A stretch of 64,000 nucleotides of DNA from an uncultured Neglectibacter sp. (GCA_904419785.1 CAJFSY010000006.1:124001-188000); one strand, 5' to 3'. Counted from the stretch's first letter, positions 46,904 through 58,440 are shown. Notes: generated by a model from the sequence alone, not told the origin. Numbers and translations: made by a program.

Positions 46904-47287
46904 TCACTCCTTTTCCTCTCCGGGGGCTTCTTCCCCTGCTTCTTCCGGCTCTAAGTCCCGCAGAAGCTTGGAGATATGGGCGCCATACTCGATGGAATCG
47001 GTGGCTTTAAAAAGCATGGTGGGCACATGCCGCAGGGAAAGGCGCTTTCCCAGTTCGTGGCGGATATACCCCGCGGCGGATTTTAAACCCGCCACAGCGC
47101 TTTTCGTGCGTTCCATGCCTTCCATAGTGCTGACGTACACCGTGCAGTAAGAAAGGTCGTTTGTCACCTCTACCCGCACCAAACTCAGCAGGCAGTCCTT
47201 CACCCGGGGGTCCTTCACCTCCCGCAGGATGGCGGTAAGTTCCCGCCGGATATCTTCTGTAGTCCGTCCGATTTTGAATCCAGGCAT
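46904..47287 (-). CDS. rbfA: 30S ribosome-binding factor A
   Basis: RTTEDIRRELTAILREVKDPRVKDCLLSLVRVEVTNDLSYCTVYVS; AAGGAGG RBS before 47287. Confidence 0.95.
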   Translation of the reverse strand: MPGFKIGRTTEDIRRELTAILREVKDPRVKDCLLSLVRVEVTNDLSYCTVYVSTMEGMERTKSAVAGLKSAAGYIRHELGKRLSLRHVPTMLFKATDSIEYGAHISKLLRDLEPEEAGEEAPGEEKE

Positions 47288-47347
47288 ATGGCTGCCTCCT
47301 TTCAACATGTCAAAAATATGGGATAGCGGGGCGCGGCCCCTCCCGGT

Positions 47348-49711
47348 TTACTCCCGGTATTCCTCCATCTGGTAGGCTTCCAGGATATCTCCCTGCTTGA
47401 TATCGGCGAACTTCTCCAAAGTGATGCCGCAGTCGTAGCCTTCGGCCACTTCCTTCACGTCATCTTTAAAGCGCCGCAGGGAGGCCACTTTGTCGTCCGC
47501 CACGATAATGCCGTCACGCACCACCCGCACCAAAGCGTTACGGGTGATCTTGCCGTTGGTCACGTGGCCGCCGATTACCATGCCCACGTTGGAGATCTTA
47601 TAAGTCTCGCGGCACTCGGCCTTGCCCAAAGCCACTTCGCGGTACTTGGGAGCCAGCATGCCCTTCATAGCGGACTCGATCTCCTCGATGCAGTCATAAA
47701 TGATGCGGTACATGCGCATATCCACACCGTCCCGCTTGGCGTTTTCTTCCGCCACAGGGTCGGGACGCACGTTAAAGCCCACAATGATGGCGTTGGAGGC
47801 GTTGGCGAGCATTACGTCGCTTTCGCTGACAGCGCCTACCGCGCCGTGGATGATGTGCACCCGCACTTCGTCGTTGGAGAGCTTTTCCAACGACTGGCGC
47901 ACCGCTTCCACAGAGCCCTGCACGTCGGCTTTGACAATAACTTTCAGCTCCTTCATGTCCCCTTCCTTCATCTGCTCGAAGAGGTTGTCCAGGGTCACTT
48001 TGGTCTGGGAATTGAACTGCTCTTCCTTCCGCTCGCTGATGCGCTGTTCCACCAGTTCTCTTGCCAGGCGTTCGTCAGACACCACATTGAAGATGTCGCC
48101 GCCTACCGGCACGTCGCCCAAGCCGGTGATCTCCACAGGCACAGAGGGGCCGGCTTCTTCCACTTTGCGGCCTTTGTCGTCCATCATAGAACGCACACGG
48201 CCCACCGTGGTGCCTGCCACGATGGTATCTCCCGTATGGAGAGTGCCGTTCTGCACCAGCATGGTGGCCACCGGGCCCATGCCCTTATCCAGCCTTGCTT
48301 CCACCACAGTGCCCTTGGCGGCACGGTCGGGGTTGGCTTTCAGTTCCATCATGTCGGCGGTGAGCAGGATCATCTCCAGCAGGTCGTCGATGCCCTGCTT
48401 CGTGTGGGCCGATACGGGAATGCAGGGGGTATCGCCGCCCCACTCTTCGGGCACCAGCTCATATTCGGTAAGCTGTTCCTTAACGCGCTCGGGGTTAGCG
48501 CCTTCCTTATCCATCTTGTTGATTGCCACGATGATGGACACTCCCGCTGCTTTGGCGTGGTTGATAGCCTCCACCGTCTGGGGCATGATGCCGTCGTCGG
48601 CAGCTACTACCAGCACAGCGATATCCGTCACCTGGGCGCCGCGGGCACGCATGGTGGTAAACGCCGCGTGGCCGGGGGTATCCAGGAAGGTGATCTCACG
48701 GCCGTCCACTTTCACACGGTAAGCGCCGATGTGCTGGGTGATGCCGCCGGCCTCGCCCTCGGTGACGTTGGAATGACGGATCACATCCAGGATAGAGGTC
48801 TTGCCGTGGTCAACGTGGCCCATGACCACCACAACGGGAGCACGGGGCACCAGGTTGGCCTCATCGTCCTCGCTGTCGTCGATGATGCGCTCCTCGATGG
48901 TGACCACCACTTCTTTCTCCACCCTGGCGTGGAACTCATCGGCCACCAGCACGGCGGTGTCGAAATCGATGGTGTCGTTGATGGTGGCGAACACTCCCAG
49001 GCTCATCAGCTTTTTGATGACCTCGGGGGCGGAGACTTTCAGCCGCAGGGCGAACTCGCCCACGGTGATCTCATCCGGCACTTCAATGGTGATGTGCTTG
49101 GCCTGGCGTTCCCGGGCGATACGGTTCAAACGCTCGGCCTCGGTCTCCCGCTTGCCCCGGCGCTGGCCCCGCTTCTGCTGGTTGCGGTTGGTGAACTTCT
49201 GCTTGGTCACCACGTTGTCGGTGCGGGTCTTTACCTTCTGGTCGGCCAGCTGGTCGTATTTCTCGTTGTATTTATCGATGTTCACATGAGAGGAACGGGT
49301 ATCTACCACCCGGCGGGTAGGCTGCTTGGGCTCTTCCACCACAGTGGGCTGCTGCGCCTGAGCTGCCGGCTGCTTTTCGGGCTGGCTCTCGGGGGCAGCG
49401 GCGGGCTTTTGGGCCTGGGGCTTTTCCTGCCGGGGCTGAGAGGCTTTCTCTTTCTTCGGGGCTTCTTTCTCCGGCTGGGCCTGCTGGGGAGCCTGTTCCG
49501 CTTCCCCATCACGGGCGGCAAAATAGGCATCCAGATTCTTCATATTGCGGTCTTGGGTAAAGGCCTCAAACACCACGTCCAACTCCTCTTCCGTCAGGGC
49601 GGTCATATATTTTTTGGGCTCCGGGAAATATTTCCCCAGGATATCGATCACGTCCTTATTGGGGATATCCAGGTCTTTGGCCACTTCCCGCACTCTGTAT
49701 TTAATCATCAT
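47348..49711 (-). CDS. infB: Translation initiation factor IF-2
   Basis: [53 protein letters not shown]. Confidence 0.98.
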   Translation of the reverse strand: MMIKYRVREVAKDLDIPNKDVIDILGKYFPEPKKYMTALTEEELDVVFEAFTQDRNMKNLDAYFAARDGEAEQAPQQAQPEKEAPKKEKASQPRQEKPQAQKPAAAPESQPEKQPAAQAQQPTVVEEPKQPTRRVVDTRSSHVNIDKYNEKYDQLADQKVKTRTDNVVTKQKFTNRNQQKRGQRRGKRETEAERLNRIARERQAKHITIEVPDEITVGEFALRLKVSAPEVIKKLMSLGVFATINDTIDFDTAVLVADEFHARVEKEVVVTIEERIIDDSEDDEANLVPRAPVVVVMGHVDHGKTSILDVIRHSNVTEGEAGGITQHIGAYRVKVDGREITFLDTPGHAAFTTMRARGAQVTDIAVLVVAADDGIMPQTVEAINHAKAAGVSIIVAINKMDKEGANPERVKEQLTEYELVPEEWGGDTPCIPVSAHTKQGIDDLLEMILLTADMMELKANPDRAAKGTVVEARLDKGMGPVATMLVQNGTLHTGDTIVAGTTVGRVRSMMDDKGRKVEEAGPSVPVEITGLGDVPVGGDIFNVVSDERLARELVEQRISERKEEQFNSQTKVTLDNLFEQMKEGDMKELKVIVKADVQGSVEAVRQSLEKLSNDEVRVHIIHGAVGAVSESDVMLANASNAIIVGFNVRPDPVAEENAKRDGVDMRMYRIIYDCIEEIESAMKGMLAPKYREVALGKAECRETYKISNVGMVIGGHVTNGKITRNALVRVVRDGIIVADDKVASLRRFKDDVKEVAEGYDCGITLEKFADIKQGDILEAYQMEEYRE

Positions 49712-50039
49712 TGGCATGTTCCTCCTTCTCATCCATCATGGCTTCCCCAAGGTTTCTCACAGCCTTGGAAAACCCCTTGTCTGTTACGGCCAGCACGCCG
49801 GCGCGCATCCCGCAGGCCCGGCCAAGTTCTTCCATGCCGGCCTTTACCCGCAGGGTGGGGATTCCCGCCCGGTCGCCCTCATAACGAAGGTTCTTCACGG
49901 TCTTTTCCGAAATATCCACGGCGGCGATGAGCACACACGCCTTGCCGCTTCGGGCGGCGGAAACCGCCGCGTCGAACCCGGGCTCTATTTTTCCGGCCCT
50001 TCTGGCAAGCCCCAGAAGGGAAAGCAGTTTATCCGCCAT
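49701..50039 (-). CDS. L7Ae/L30e-family ribosomal protein (YlxQ-like)
   Basis: [44 protein letters not shown]; start moved to ATG 50039. Confidence 0.9.
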   Translation of the reverse strand: MADKLLSLLGLARRAGKIEPGFDAAVSAARSGKACVLIAAVDISEKTVKNLRYEGDRAGIPTLRVKAGMEELGRACGMRAGVLAVTDKGFSKAVRNLGEAMMDEKEEHANDD

Positions 50040-50454
50040 GGCCCCCTCCTTTCCCGCGGGGAAGGGCTTCTTCCGGCACGTCGATCTCGATGATGGGCTG
50101 GCCGTTGCCGTCCAGGGGGACGGAAGGCTTTGCCTGCTCTTCCAGCGCCTCTTTCCGGGCGGCCCCGGCGATCTCTTCTTCCAGCCGGGCATAGACCTCC
50201 TCCGGGATCTTGCAGGAGAACGCCCGCTCCAACCTCCGGGACTTCTTCGCCAGCTTTAAGCACTGGGCGTCCCGGCAGAGATAGGCTCCCCGGCCGGGAC
50301 GCTTGCCTGTCAGGTCCAGCGAGATCTCCGGCGGCAGGGAAGCGCCGCTTTCACTTTCTTTCTGGGGGGCTTTCACCACCCGTACCAGCTCTTTTTTTGG
50401 CTTCATCTCACCGCATCCCGCGCACATGCGCAAGGGTGTTTTTTTCGGCCGCAT
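50029..50454 (-). CDS. ylxR: YlxR family RNase P modulator-like protein
   Basis: KTPLRMCAGCGEMKPKKELVRVVK...GRGAYLCRDAQCLKLAKKSRRLERAF; extended C-terminus. Confidence 0.92.
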   Translation of the reverse strand: MRPKKTPLRMCAGCGEMKPKKELVRVVKAPQKESESGASLPPEISLDLTGKRPGRGAYLCRDAQCLKLAKKSRRLERAFSCKIPEEVYARLEEEIAGAARKEALEEQAKPSVPLDGNGQPIIEIDVPEEALPRGKGGGHGG

Positions 50455-50496
50455 GGATGTTCCTCCTCTCCCGGCTGGGCGCTGAAAAGGCCCGCC

Positions 50497-51579
50497 TTAT
50501 TCTTCTTCGCCGTAAAAGCCGCTTTCCGGCTTGATGTCGATCTTCCAGCCCGTCAGCTTCGCGGCCAGCCGGGCGTTCTGCCCCTTATTGCCGATAGCCA
50601 GGGAAAGCTGGTTATCCGGCACCGTCACCTTGCAGGAACGGGAGCCGTCCTCAGCCACTTCCACCGAAAGCACGTTGGCAGGGGAAAGGGCCGCGGCAAT
50701 AAACTGTTTGGGGTCATCGCTGTATTCCACGATGTCGATCTTCTCGCCGCCCAGCTCTTCCACGATCTCCGACACGCGGGAGCCCCGGGTGCCGATGCAG
50801 GCGCCCACAGCGTCCACGTCGGGGTTGTGGCTCAACACAGCCAGCTTTGTGCGGGAGCCGGCTTCCCGGGAAACCGCTTTGATCTCCACAGTGCCGTCGT
50901 AGATCTCAGGCACTTCCGTCTCGAACATGCGCTTTACCAGGTCGGGGTGGGTGCGGGAGATGATGGCCTTGGGGCCTTTCTCCGTTTCCCGGACGTCCAC
51001 TACATACACTTTTATGTAGTCGCCCTCTTTCACATTCTCCCCGCCGATCTGCTCGTTCTTGGGCAGCACGGCCTCCGCTTTGCCGATCTTCAAAGAGATG
51101 GCCCCGGTGCGGGGGTCGATGCGCTCTACCAAACCGCTGACCAGTTCCTGGTGCTTGCTCTGGAACTCCTGCATCATCTGGCCCCGCTCGCTGTCCCGAA
51201 TGCCCTGGCGGATAATGTTCCGGGCAGTTTGGGCAGCCACACGGCCGAACTGCTTGGTATCCAGCTTGATGCGCACGAACCGGCCCACACAGGCAGTGGG
51301 GTCTACCAGCCGGGCTTTATCCAGAAGATACTGGCGGTTGGGGTCCTCTACCTCTTCCACGATCTCCTTGCGCAGATACACGTTGAATTTCCCTGTATCG
51401 GGCTCCACGTCGATATCCACATCCTCGTTGCCATAGTTGTTCTTGCAGGCGGTGGAAATGGCCTTCTTGATCTTATCCAGCATAAACTCCACCGGAATGC
51501 CCTTTTCCTTTTCCAAAAGGTTCAGCGCCAGGAACAGCTCCTCGTTGCCTTGCTTCTCCGGTTCCTTCTTCTTTGCCAT
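50497..51579 (-). CDS. nusA: Transcription termination/antitermination factor NusA
   Basis: SRTHPDLVKRMFETEVPEIYDGTVEIKAVSREAGSRTKLAV; DAVGACIGTRGSRVSEIVEELGGEKIDI. Confidence 0.97.
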   Translation of the reverse strand: MAKKKEPEKQGNEELFLALNLLEKEKGIPVEFMLDKIKKAISTACKNNYGNEDVDIDVEPDTGKFNVYLRKEIVEEVEDPNRQYLLDKARLVDPTACVGRFVRIKLDTKQFGRVAAQTARNIIRQGIRDSERGQMMQEFQSKHQELVSGLVERIDPRTGAISLKIGKAEAVLPKNEQIGGENVKEGDYIKVYVVDVRETEKGPKAIISRTHPDLVKRMFETEVPEIYDGTVEIKAVSREAGSRTKLAVLSHNPDVDAVGACIGTRGSRVSEIVEELGGEKIDIVEYSDDPKQFIAAALSPANVLSVEVAEDGSRSCKVTVPDNQLSLAIGNKGQNARLAAKLTGWKIDIKPESGFYGEEE

Positions 51580-51612
51580 GGGATTGCCTCGCTCCTTTTC
51601 TCTCGTTTCCGT

Positions 51613-52188
51613 TTATTCCTCAAATTCCTCATCCACCGCTTGGATGGAGGAGCACTCTTTTTTCTCCAGGGTCACGCTGGTTTCCTCGTCCAGCTGAAGC
51701 TCCAGCTCGCCGCTTTCCTCTGCCCGCAGCAATACGCCGCAGAGCTCCCGCTCCCCGTTTTCCAGGGGACGTATGAGCTTTGCCCGCACGGGCCGGCCCA
51801 GATACGCCGCGAAATGCTGGGGCCGGGTAAGCTTGCGCTCCAATCCCGGAGAAGAAACTTCCAGCAGATATTCCTGGGGGATAGGGTCCTCTTTATCCAA
51901 AACCGGGCTCAAAGCGTGGGTCATATCCACACAGTCGTCAATGGACACGCCCCCTTCTTTGTCGATGAACACCCTCAAAAACCAGTCTGCCCCTTCTTTG
52001 ACGAACTGAACGTCCCACAGGGAAAGGCCAAGCTCTCCCGCCAGGGGCTGAGAAAGCTCCCACACCCGTTGGGCCACATTTCCTTTTTTCTTTGGCGCCG
52101 GACTCATGCGCTCCACCCTTTCCCGGCCCAAAGGGGCCGCTTTTTTCACTTTTGCTTCATAAGCAAACAAAAGAGCGGGTCGCCCCAC
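51613..52188 (-). CDS. rimP: Ribosome maturation factor RimP (true start probably inside the ORF)
   Basis: LGLSLWDVQFVKEGADWFLRVFIDKEGGVSIDDCVDMTHALSPVLDKEDPIPQEYLLEVSSPGLERKL; annotated 5' end overlaps the leader hairpin. Confidence 0.93.
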   Translation of the reverse strand: MGRPALLFAYEAKVKKAAPLGRERVERMSPAPKKKGNVAQRVWELSQPLAGELGLSLWDVQFVKEGADWFLRVFIDKEGGVSIDDCVDMTHALSPVLDKEDPIPQEYLLEVSSPGLERKLTRPQHFAAYLGRPVRAKLIRPLENGERELCGVLLRAEESGELELQLDEETSVTLEKKECSSIQAVDEEFEE

Positions 52189-52193
52189 TCTTT
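52164..52193 (-). terminator. Intrinsic-terminator-like hairpin in rimP-nusA leader (possible attenuator)
   Basis: Minus strand AAGAGTGGG-GCGA-CCCGCTCTT then TTGTTTG. Confidence 0.65.
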
Positions 52194-52218
52194 CATCATC
52201 CTACGTTATACCTTATTG

Positions 52219-52247
52219 ATTATACCACCCGATGCCGGGAAAATCAA
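52219..52247 (-). promoter_or_regulatory. Promoter for rimP-nusA-infB operon (TTGATT-17-TATAAT)
   Basis: Minus strand TTGATT (52242-52247), 17-nt spacer, TATAAT (52219-52224). Confidence 0.75.
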
Positions 52248-52371
52248 GGGAAATAGCGCATAATTTCAAGCTGCGCGCCCTTTGCGGGGATTTTTCGTTA
52301 GATGCTCCAAAAACCTCCGGCGGTCTCTCCGGGATTGTCCGGCATTTTGGGGAAAGATACCAGAGATGCCG

Positions 52372-52908
52372 TCACACTTCCAGCTGTCTGGAAAGGAACA
52401 TGGAAGCCGCCCGCAGGCTTTCCAGTGTTTCCCCGTTGGCCTTGGCGGGGGAGCGGTCCCCTTTCAGCAGCATCACCGCGCCCATAGGGTCTCCGGCTGA
52501 AACCACCGGGAACACTGCCAGCGCGGCGGCGGGGATCCCCTGGGCCACCGGCACAGTTTTCTCCCCGTTGGTGGTAAAGCTGCGCTTGCCCTGGACCAGT
52601 TCTTCCAGCTGGGGGGAAAGGGCTTTGTGCAGCGCTTCTTTTTTGGCGGGTCCCGCCAAAGCGATGACCTGTTCCGTATCGCACACTGCGGCGGCCTGGC
52701 CGGTAAGGGAGACCAACGCTTCGGCATAAGCCTGGGCCAGGGTGGACATTTCCCCCACAGGGGAATATTTTTTCAAAATCACTTCGCCGGATACATCGGT
52801 GAAGATCTCCATGGGCATTCCTTCCCGGATCTTCAAGGTGCGGCGGATCTCCTTGGGGATGACCACCCTTCCCAGGTCGTCGATCCTTCGGACAATTCCA
52901 GTGGCTTT
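52372..52908 (-). CDS. spoVT: Stage V sporulation protein T (AbrB + GAF-like domain)
   Basis: MKATGIVRRIDDLGRVVIPKEIRRTLKIREGMPMEIFTDVSGEVILKKYSPVGE; TTGGAGGAATGGT RBS. Confidence 0.9.
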   Translation of the reverse strand, partial: KATGIVRRIDDLGRVVIPKEIRRTLKIREGMPMEIFTDVSGEVILKKYSPVGEMSTLAQAYAEALVSLTGQAAAVCDTEQVIALAGPAKKEALHKALSPQLEELVQGKRSFTTNGEKTVPVAQGIPAAALAVFPVVSAGDPMGAVMLLKGDRSPAKANGETLESLRAASMFLSRQLEV

Positions 52909-53072
52909 CATACCATTCCTCCAATAACTTCTGCCGGTCATGTCCCGGCTTGTTTTCGCAAGGTTAGTATTTGCCATCTTTTTCGGGTTTATCCTCTTTT
53001 TCCAACTTTTTGATATGCATTGTGAAAAACTGGATTATTTCTGTTTGTCCGCGAAGATTTCCGCCGGAAGCC

Positions 53073-53933
53073 TTATCCCACAGCCAGGTGCGCCCGGCGG
53101 TATTGCCCGGGCGTCTCGTTTTTAAACCGGCGGAACATCCGGCTGAAATAGCTCACGTCCCCAAAGCCGCATTCCAACGCGATCTCCGTAATGCTGGCCC
53201 CTGTGGAACAAAGGAGCTCCGCGGCGCATTCCACCCGGTAATAGTTCAAATAGTTGATAGGCGTCCGCCCGGTGACCTGCCGGAACACCCGGCAGAAATA
53301 CTTTGGCTCCAAGGCAGCCTCGGCGGCAAGGTCCTCCAAAGTCAGCGGCTGGCCATATCCCGACCGGATGCGGCGCAGCACGTTTTTTACCGCGTGGGTC
53401 CGGCGTAGGTTCCTGGTCCCTTCAGGGGACGCGGGGCCATACTGCTTTTTCCCAACGATCTCTCCCCAAAGCTGCCACAACAGCCCTGTGGTGATGAACT
53501 CGTACCCGGGCCGCTCTGTCTCCATGGCTTGGAACAGCTGGCTGATGATGCCGGCTTCCACGCTTTCCCTGGGGAATTTCCGTTCCTGCCGCACCCCTTC
53601 CTGGGTCAAGGCGGCAATCCGCTGGCCGCAGATGGTGGTCCCCTCCAGAAAGCGTTCCCGGTCGAACACCACGCACTCGTATATGCAGTCCTCCGGCACC
53701 CCGCCATGGATAGAGCCGTCGCCGATGAGCATGCAATCCCCAGCCCCCAACTCATAGGCTTCCCCTTCCACCGAAAGATGCAGCGCTCCTTGCAGCACCA
53801 AGATCAACTCGTGCTCCATATGCCAGTGGAAGGGCATCTCATAGCTGGGGTTCGTTTTATCCACATAATACAGTTCAATTGGGAAATCGAACGTGCCCCT
53901 GGTGGCGTGTTCGTGAACCGCTAGGTAACGCAT
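53073..53933 (-). CDS. AraC-family regulator with cupin domain
   Basis: PFHWHMEHELILVLQGALHLSVEGEAYELGAGDCMLI; AraC HTH FCRVFRQVTGRTPINYLNYYRVECAAELL...SYFSRMFRRFKNETPGQYR. Confidence 0.93.
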   Translation of the reverse strand: MRYLAVHEHATRGTFDFPIELYYVDKTNPSYEMPFHWHMEHELILVLQGALHLSVEGEAYELGAGDCMLIGDGSIHGGVPEDCIYECVVFDRERFLEGTTICGQRIAALTQEGVRQERKFPRESVEAGIISQLFQAMETERPGYEFITTGLLWQLWGEIVGKKQYGPASPEGTRNLRRTHAVKNVLRRIRSGYGQPLTLEDLAAEAALEPKYFCRVFRQVTGRTPINYLNYYRVECAAELLCSTGASITEIALECGFGDVSYFSRMFRRFKNETPGQYRRAHLAVG

Positions 53934-54054
53934 GGGAAAGTCCTCCAAAAAAGTGAATATTATCCTGATATTTTTGATTATAACCCAAGACAAGCAGAAT
54001 TTCAATCCGATATAATACAACTTAAATCAGTAACTTGTGAAGGGAGCGCCTACC

Positions 54055-54744
54055 ATGGATATTGCGCTGGTAAAAGACCAAATTTGCGACGTTTGCCACA
54101 AAATGTGGCAGCTGGGATGGGTTGCCGCCAACGACGGAAATGTTTCTGCCAAATTGGAGGACGGCACCATTTTATGCACCCCTACAGGCATGAGCAAAAG
54201 CTTTATTACGCCTGAAAAGCTATTGCGTATCGACAGCCAGGGCAACGTGTTGGAGGGTATGGAGGGCCTGCGGCCTTCCAGCGAGATGAAGATGCATCTG
54301 CGCTGCTATGAAAAGCGCCCCGACGTATGGAGCGTCATCCACGCCCACCCGCCTGGAGCAACGGGCTTTGCCGTGGCCCACAAAGCCATGGACATGTATA
54401 ACATGATCGAGGACGTGGCTGTGATCGGCAGCGTACCTTTGACTCCTTACGGCACGCCCAGCACTACCGAAGTGCCCGACGCCATCGAGCCCTATCTGGA
54501 AGAGCACGACGTGATGCTGCTGGAAAACCACGGCGCTTTGGCAGTGGGCAGCGACGTGATCACCGCTTTCTACCGCATGGAGAGCCTGGAACTGTGGGCA
54601 AAAATCACCATCAACGCGGTGATCTTGGGCGGCAGCAAAGACATCAGCCGGGAAAATATTCAAAAGCTTATCGACCTGCGGGGCTTTTACCGGGTAACGG
54701 GCAGGCATCCAGGATATAAAAAATTTGACAACGGGTTGAGGTGA
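54055..54744 (+). CDS. fucA: Class II aldolase (L-fuculose-phosphate aldolase-like)
   Basis: GWVAANDGNVSAKLEDGTILCTPTGMSK; VIHAHPPGATGFAVA; ENHGALAVGSDVITAFYRMESLE; operon context. Confidence 0.85.
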   Translation: MDIALVKDQICDVCHKMWQLGWVAANDGNVSAKLEDGTILCTPTGMSKSFITPEKLLRIDSQGNVLEGMEGLRPSSEMKMHLRCYEKRPDVWSVIHAHPPGATGFAVAHKAMDMYNMIEDVAVIGSVPLTPYGTPSTTEVPDAIEPYLEEHDVMLLENHGALAVGSDVITAFYRMESLELWAKITINAVILGGSKDISRENIQKLIDLRGFYRVTGRHPGYKKFDNGLR

Positions 54745-54751
54745 CCGCTTT

Positions 54752-55180
54752 ATGTTAAAAGGTATCCCCGCCATCCTTTCCCCGGAACTGCTCAAGGTTC
54801 TGGCTGAGATGGGCCATGGCGATGAAATCGTGTTGGCAGATGGCAATTTTCCGGCGGAAAGCATGGGCAAAAATGCCTTGGTCATCCGGGCGGACGGCCA
54901 CAGTGTACCGGAAATTTTAGACGCGGTATTGCAGCTGATGCCTTTGGACAACTATGTGGACCAGCCTGCCGCCCTAATGGAAGCGGGGGGAACAGGGGTT
55001 CCCCCTATTTGGGAAGACTACCGGGCTTTGCTGCAAAAACATGGGGAAGACCCCCAAGCAGTGGAAATGATGGAGCGTTTCGCTTTTTATGAGCGGGCGA
55101 AAAAAGCTTATGCCATTGTTGCCACTGGTGAAACCGCCATTTACGCCAACATCCTTTTGAAAAAGGGAGTGATCGCATGA
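54752..55180 (+). CDS. fucU: RbsD/FucU-family L-fucose mutarotase
   Basis: MLKGIPAILSPELLKVLAEMGHGDEIVLADGNFPAES. Confidence 0.9.
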   Translation: MLKGIPAILSPELLKVLAEMGHGDEIVLADGNFPAESMGKNALVIRADGHSVPEILDAVLQLMPLDNYVDQPAALMEAGGTGVPPIWEDYRALLQKHGEDPQAVEMMERFAFYERAKKAYAIVATGETAIYANILLKKGVIA

Positions 55181-56619
55181 AGCGGGTTCTCGCCTTCGAT
55201 TTTGGCGCATCCAGCGGCAGGGCGATCTTGGCGGAATATGACAACCGCCGGCTGACCTACCGGGAGGTACACCGCTTTGAAAACAACCCCCGGGAAAAAG
55301 ACGGGTATTTCCGCTGGGACTTTCAAAATCTGATGGACAATGTGAGGGTCGGCCTGAAAAAGGCAGGACCCATCGACAGCCTTTCCTTCGACACCTGGGG
55401 GGTGGATTTCGGCCTGCTGGACCAGGACGGAAACTTGCTGGAGGACCCGGTCCACTACCGGGACGAGCGCACCGCCGGGATGGTGGAAAAGGCCGAGAAG
55501 ATACTTGACTCAGACCGGCTCTATGGGGAGACAGGCACCCAGATCATGGGGATCAACACGCTGTTTCAGCTTTTGGCGGTAAAAGAACGCCAGCCGGAAC
55601 TTTGGGCCAAGGCCCGGCGCCTGCTGTTTATGCCGGACCTGTTCACCCACGCTTTGTGCGGAGCCGCCGCCTGCGAGACCACCATCGCTTCTACCAGCCA
55701 GATTTTAGACCCACGTTCCCGGAGCTGGAGCGCGCCGGTTTTGGAAGCGTTCCAAATCCCGGAAAGCTTGTTCGCCCCCTTGGTGACCAGCGGCACGGTA
55801 GTAGGGGAGTACCATGGGGCAAAGGTCATCGCCGCCGCGGGCCACGACACCCAATGCGCGGTAGCCGCCCTGCCCGCCCCTGAGAAGGACGCTGCGTTCC
55901 TTTCCTGCGGCACCTGGAGCCTGCTTGGCTGCGAGCTGGATGGGCCTGTGCTCACCAGGCAAAGCCGGGAACTGGGGCTTTCCAACGAGGTGGGGGCCAA
56001 TGGGAAGATCAACTACTTGAAGAACATCATCGGCCTGTGGCTCATTCAGGAAAGCCGGCGGCAGTGGAGGCGGGAAGGCCAGGAATACTCCTACGCCCAA
56101 CTGGAACAGCTGGCTTTGGAAGCACAGCCCCTGCGCAGCTTTATCGACCCCGACGCGCCGGAATTTACCCCGCCTGGGGACATCCCCGGCAGGGTGCGGG
56201 ACTATTGCCGCCGCACAGGCCAGCCTGTGCCGGAAACCGTGGGCCAGGTCATGCGGTGCATCTATGAGAGCCTGGCGCTGAAATACCGGTTCGCCTTGGA
56301 CCAGCTGAGGGAAGTAACCGGCAAACAGTTTACCACGCTGCATGTGCTGGGCGGCGGTACCAAAGACGGCCTTTTGTGCCGCATGACCGCCTGCTGCATC
56401 GGCATCCCGGTCATTGCGGGGCCCATCGAAGCCACCGCTTTGGGGAACATCCTCATCCAACTGGTGGCGCTGGGAGAACTGGAAAACATCCACCAGGGCA
56501 GGCAGATGCTGGCCGCCACCGAGACCGTTACCCGCTATGAGCCCCAAGAACATAACAGTTGGAATGAAAGCTATCGTTTTTATCAAAAATTACTTTCTAA
56601 GAACCAAGGAGGTATTTGA
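55177..56619 (+). CDS. FGGY-family kinase, rhamnulokinase (RhaB)-like; probable fuculokinase by context
   Basis: [62 protein letters not shown]. Confidence 0.88.
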   Translation: MKRVLAFDFGASSGRAILAEYDNRRLTYREVHRFENNPREKDGYFRWDFQNLMDNVRVGLKKAGPIDSLSFDTWGVDFGLLDQDGNLLEDPVHYRDERTAGMVEKAEKILDSDRLYGETGTQIMGINTLFQLLAVKERQPELWAKARRLLFMPDLFTHALCGAAACETTIASTSQILDPRSRSWSAPVLEAFQIPESLFAPLVTSGTVVGEYHGAKVIAAAGHDTQCAVAALPAPEKDAAFLSCGTWSLLGCELDGPVLTRQSRELGLSNEVGANGKINYLKNIIGLWLIQESRRQWRREGQEYSYAQLEQLALEAQPLRSFIDPDAPEFTPPGDIPGRVRDYCRRTGQPVPETVGQVMRCIYESLALKYRFALDQLREVTGKQFTTLHVLGGGTKDGLLCRMTACCIGIPVIAGPIEATALGNILIQLVALGELENIHQGRQMLAATETVTRYEPQEHNSWNESYRFYQKLLSKNQGGI

Positions 56620-56620
56620 C

Positions 56621-58405
56621 ATGCTATATCCAAAAATCGGTATCCGTCCCACCATCGACGGCCGCTGGGGCGGCGTCCGTGAAAGCCTGGAAGAGCAGAC
56701 CATGGCCATGGCCCGCAACGCCAAAGCTTTGATCGAGGAAAACCTGCGCTATCCCGACGGCACCCCTGTGCAGTGCGTCATCGCCGATTCCACCATTGGC
56801 GGCGGCGCCGAAGCCGCTGCCTGCGCCGATAAGTTCTCTCAGGAGAACGTGGTGGCAACTCTTACCGTTACCCGCTGCTGGTGCTACGGCAGCGAGACCT
56901 TCGACATGGACCCCATGACCATCAAGGCTGTGTGGGGCTTTAACGGCACCGAGCGTCCCGGCGCTGTGTATCTGGCGGCGGTGTTGGCCGCCCATGCCCA
57001 GAAGGGTTTGCCCGCTTTCTCCATTTACGGCCACGACGTGCAGGAGGCTTCCGACACTTCTGTTCCCGCCGACGCCGCCGAGAAGATCCTCCGCTTTGCC
57101 CGGTGCGCTGTGGCGGTGGGCTGGATGAAGAACAAAGCTTATGTAAACCTGGGCGGCGTAGCTATGGGTATTGCGGGCAGCTATTGCGACGCCAATATGT
57201 TCCAGAAATACTTCGGCATCCGCCCCGAATGGGTGGACATGACCGAGATCATCCGCCGCGTCACCTTGGATATCTACGACCATGAGGAATATGAAAAGGC
57301 CCTTGCCTGGGTCAAGCAGAACTGCCGGGAAGGCTTCGACTGCAACGCCGGGAAAGACCTGCCGGAGATCATTCGCAAATCCAAGGTGGTGCCTGCCGAT
57401 AAGGATTGGGAATTCATCACCAAGATGACCATGATCATCCGGGATATCCTCTACGGCAACCCAAAGCTGGATGAGCTGGGCTGGCACGAGGAAGCCTTGG
57501 GCAAAAACGCTGTGGCAGGCGGCTTCCAGGGCCAGCGCAACTGGACCGACTGGCTGCCCAACGCCGATTTCTCCGAAGCCATTATGGCTTCTACCTTCGA
57601 CTGGAACGGCCCCAAGCGGCCCACTCCTTTCGCCACGGAAAACGACACCCTCAACGGCGTTTCCATGATGCTCGGCACTTTGGTCACCGGCACGGCCCCT
57701 TGCTTCCACGATGTGCGCACCTATTGGAGCCCCGAAGCCTGTGAGCGCGTTACCGGCCACAAGCCCGACGGCGTGGCGGCTAACGGATTTATCCATCTGA
57801 TCAACTCCGGCGCTACGGCTCTGGACGGCAGCGGAGCGGCTGTCAACAGCCAGGGCGAGCACGTAATGAAACCTTTCTGGGAAATGACGGACAAAGACAT
57901 AGAAGCGTGCCTGTCTGCCACTGACTGGTGCCGCGCCAACTATGAATACTTCCGGGGCGGCGGCTTCTCCAGCCATTTCCGCTGCACCGCCGAAATGCCT
58001 GTTACCATGCTGCGCGTGAACATTGTGGAAGGCGTGGGCCCTGTGCTGCAAATCGCCGAAGGATGGACCGCCAACCTACCCGACGACATCCACAGCCCTA
58101 TTGACCTGCGCACCGACCGCACCTGGCCCACCACCTGGTTCGTGCCCCGTCTCACCGGGGAGGGCGCTTTCCGGGATGTTTACAGCGTAATGGCAAACTG
58201 GGGCGCCAACCACGGCGTGACGGTCTACGGCCATGTGGGCGCCGACCTGGTGACTCTGGCTTCTATGCTGCGCATCCCCGTAGCCATGCACAACGTGCCG
58301 GAAGAGTCCCTGTACCGTCCCCATTCCTGGGCCGCCTTCGGCACCAAGGATACCGAAGCCGCGGATTTTGCCGCCTGCAAGCACTACGGCCCCCTGTACG
58401 GCTGA
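56621..58405 (+). CDS. fucI: L-fucose isomerase
   Basis: [64 protein letters not shown]-like; AAGGAGG RBS and ATG 56621. Confidence 0.93.
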   Translation: MLYPKIGIRPTIDGRWGGVRESLEEQTMAMARNAKALIEENLRYPDGTPVQCVIADSTIGGGAEAAACADKFSQENVVATLTVTRCWCYGSETFDMDPMTIKAVWGFNGTERPGAVYLAAVLAAHAQKGLPAFSIYGHDVQEASDTSVPADAAEKILRFARCAVAVGWMKNKAYVNLGGVAMGIAGSYCDANMFQKYFGIRPEWVDMTEIIRRVTLDIYDHEEYEKALAWVKQNCREGFDCNAGKDLPEIIRKSKVVPADKDWEFITKMTMIIRDILYGNPKLDELGWHEEALGKNAVAGGFQGQRNWTDWLPNADFSEAIMASTFDWNGPKRPTPFATENDTLNGVSMMLGTLVTGTAPCFHDVRTYWSPEACERVTGHKPDGVAANGFIHLINSGATALDGSGAAVNSQGEHVMKPFWEMTDKDIEACLSATDWCRANYEYFRGGGFSSHFRCTAEMPVTMLRVNIVEGVGPVLQIAEGWTANLPDDIHSPIDLRTDRTWPTTWFVPRLTGEGAFRDVYSVMANWGANHGVTVYGHVGADLVTLASMLRIPVAMHNVPEESLYRPHSWAAFGTKDTEAADFAACKHYGPLYG

Positions 58406-58440
58406 TTTTTCTAAAATACAAGCAAGTCACTTCCTTATAG

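Noticed and set aside
47564-49930. 788-aa plus-strand ORF opposite infB
   Set aside because: Same codon-aligned antisense artefact; the sense strand encodes an unambiguous IF-2.
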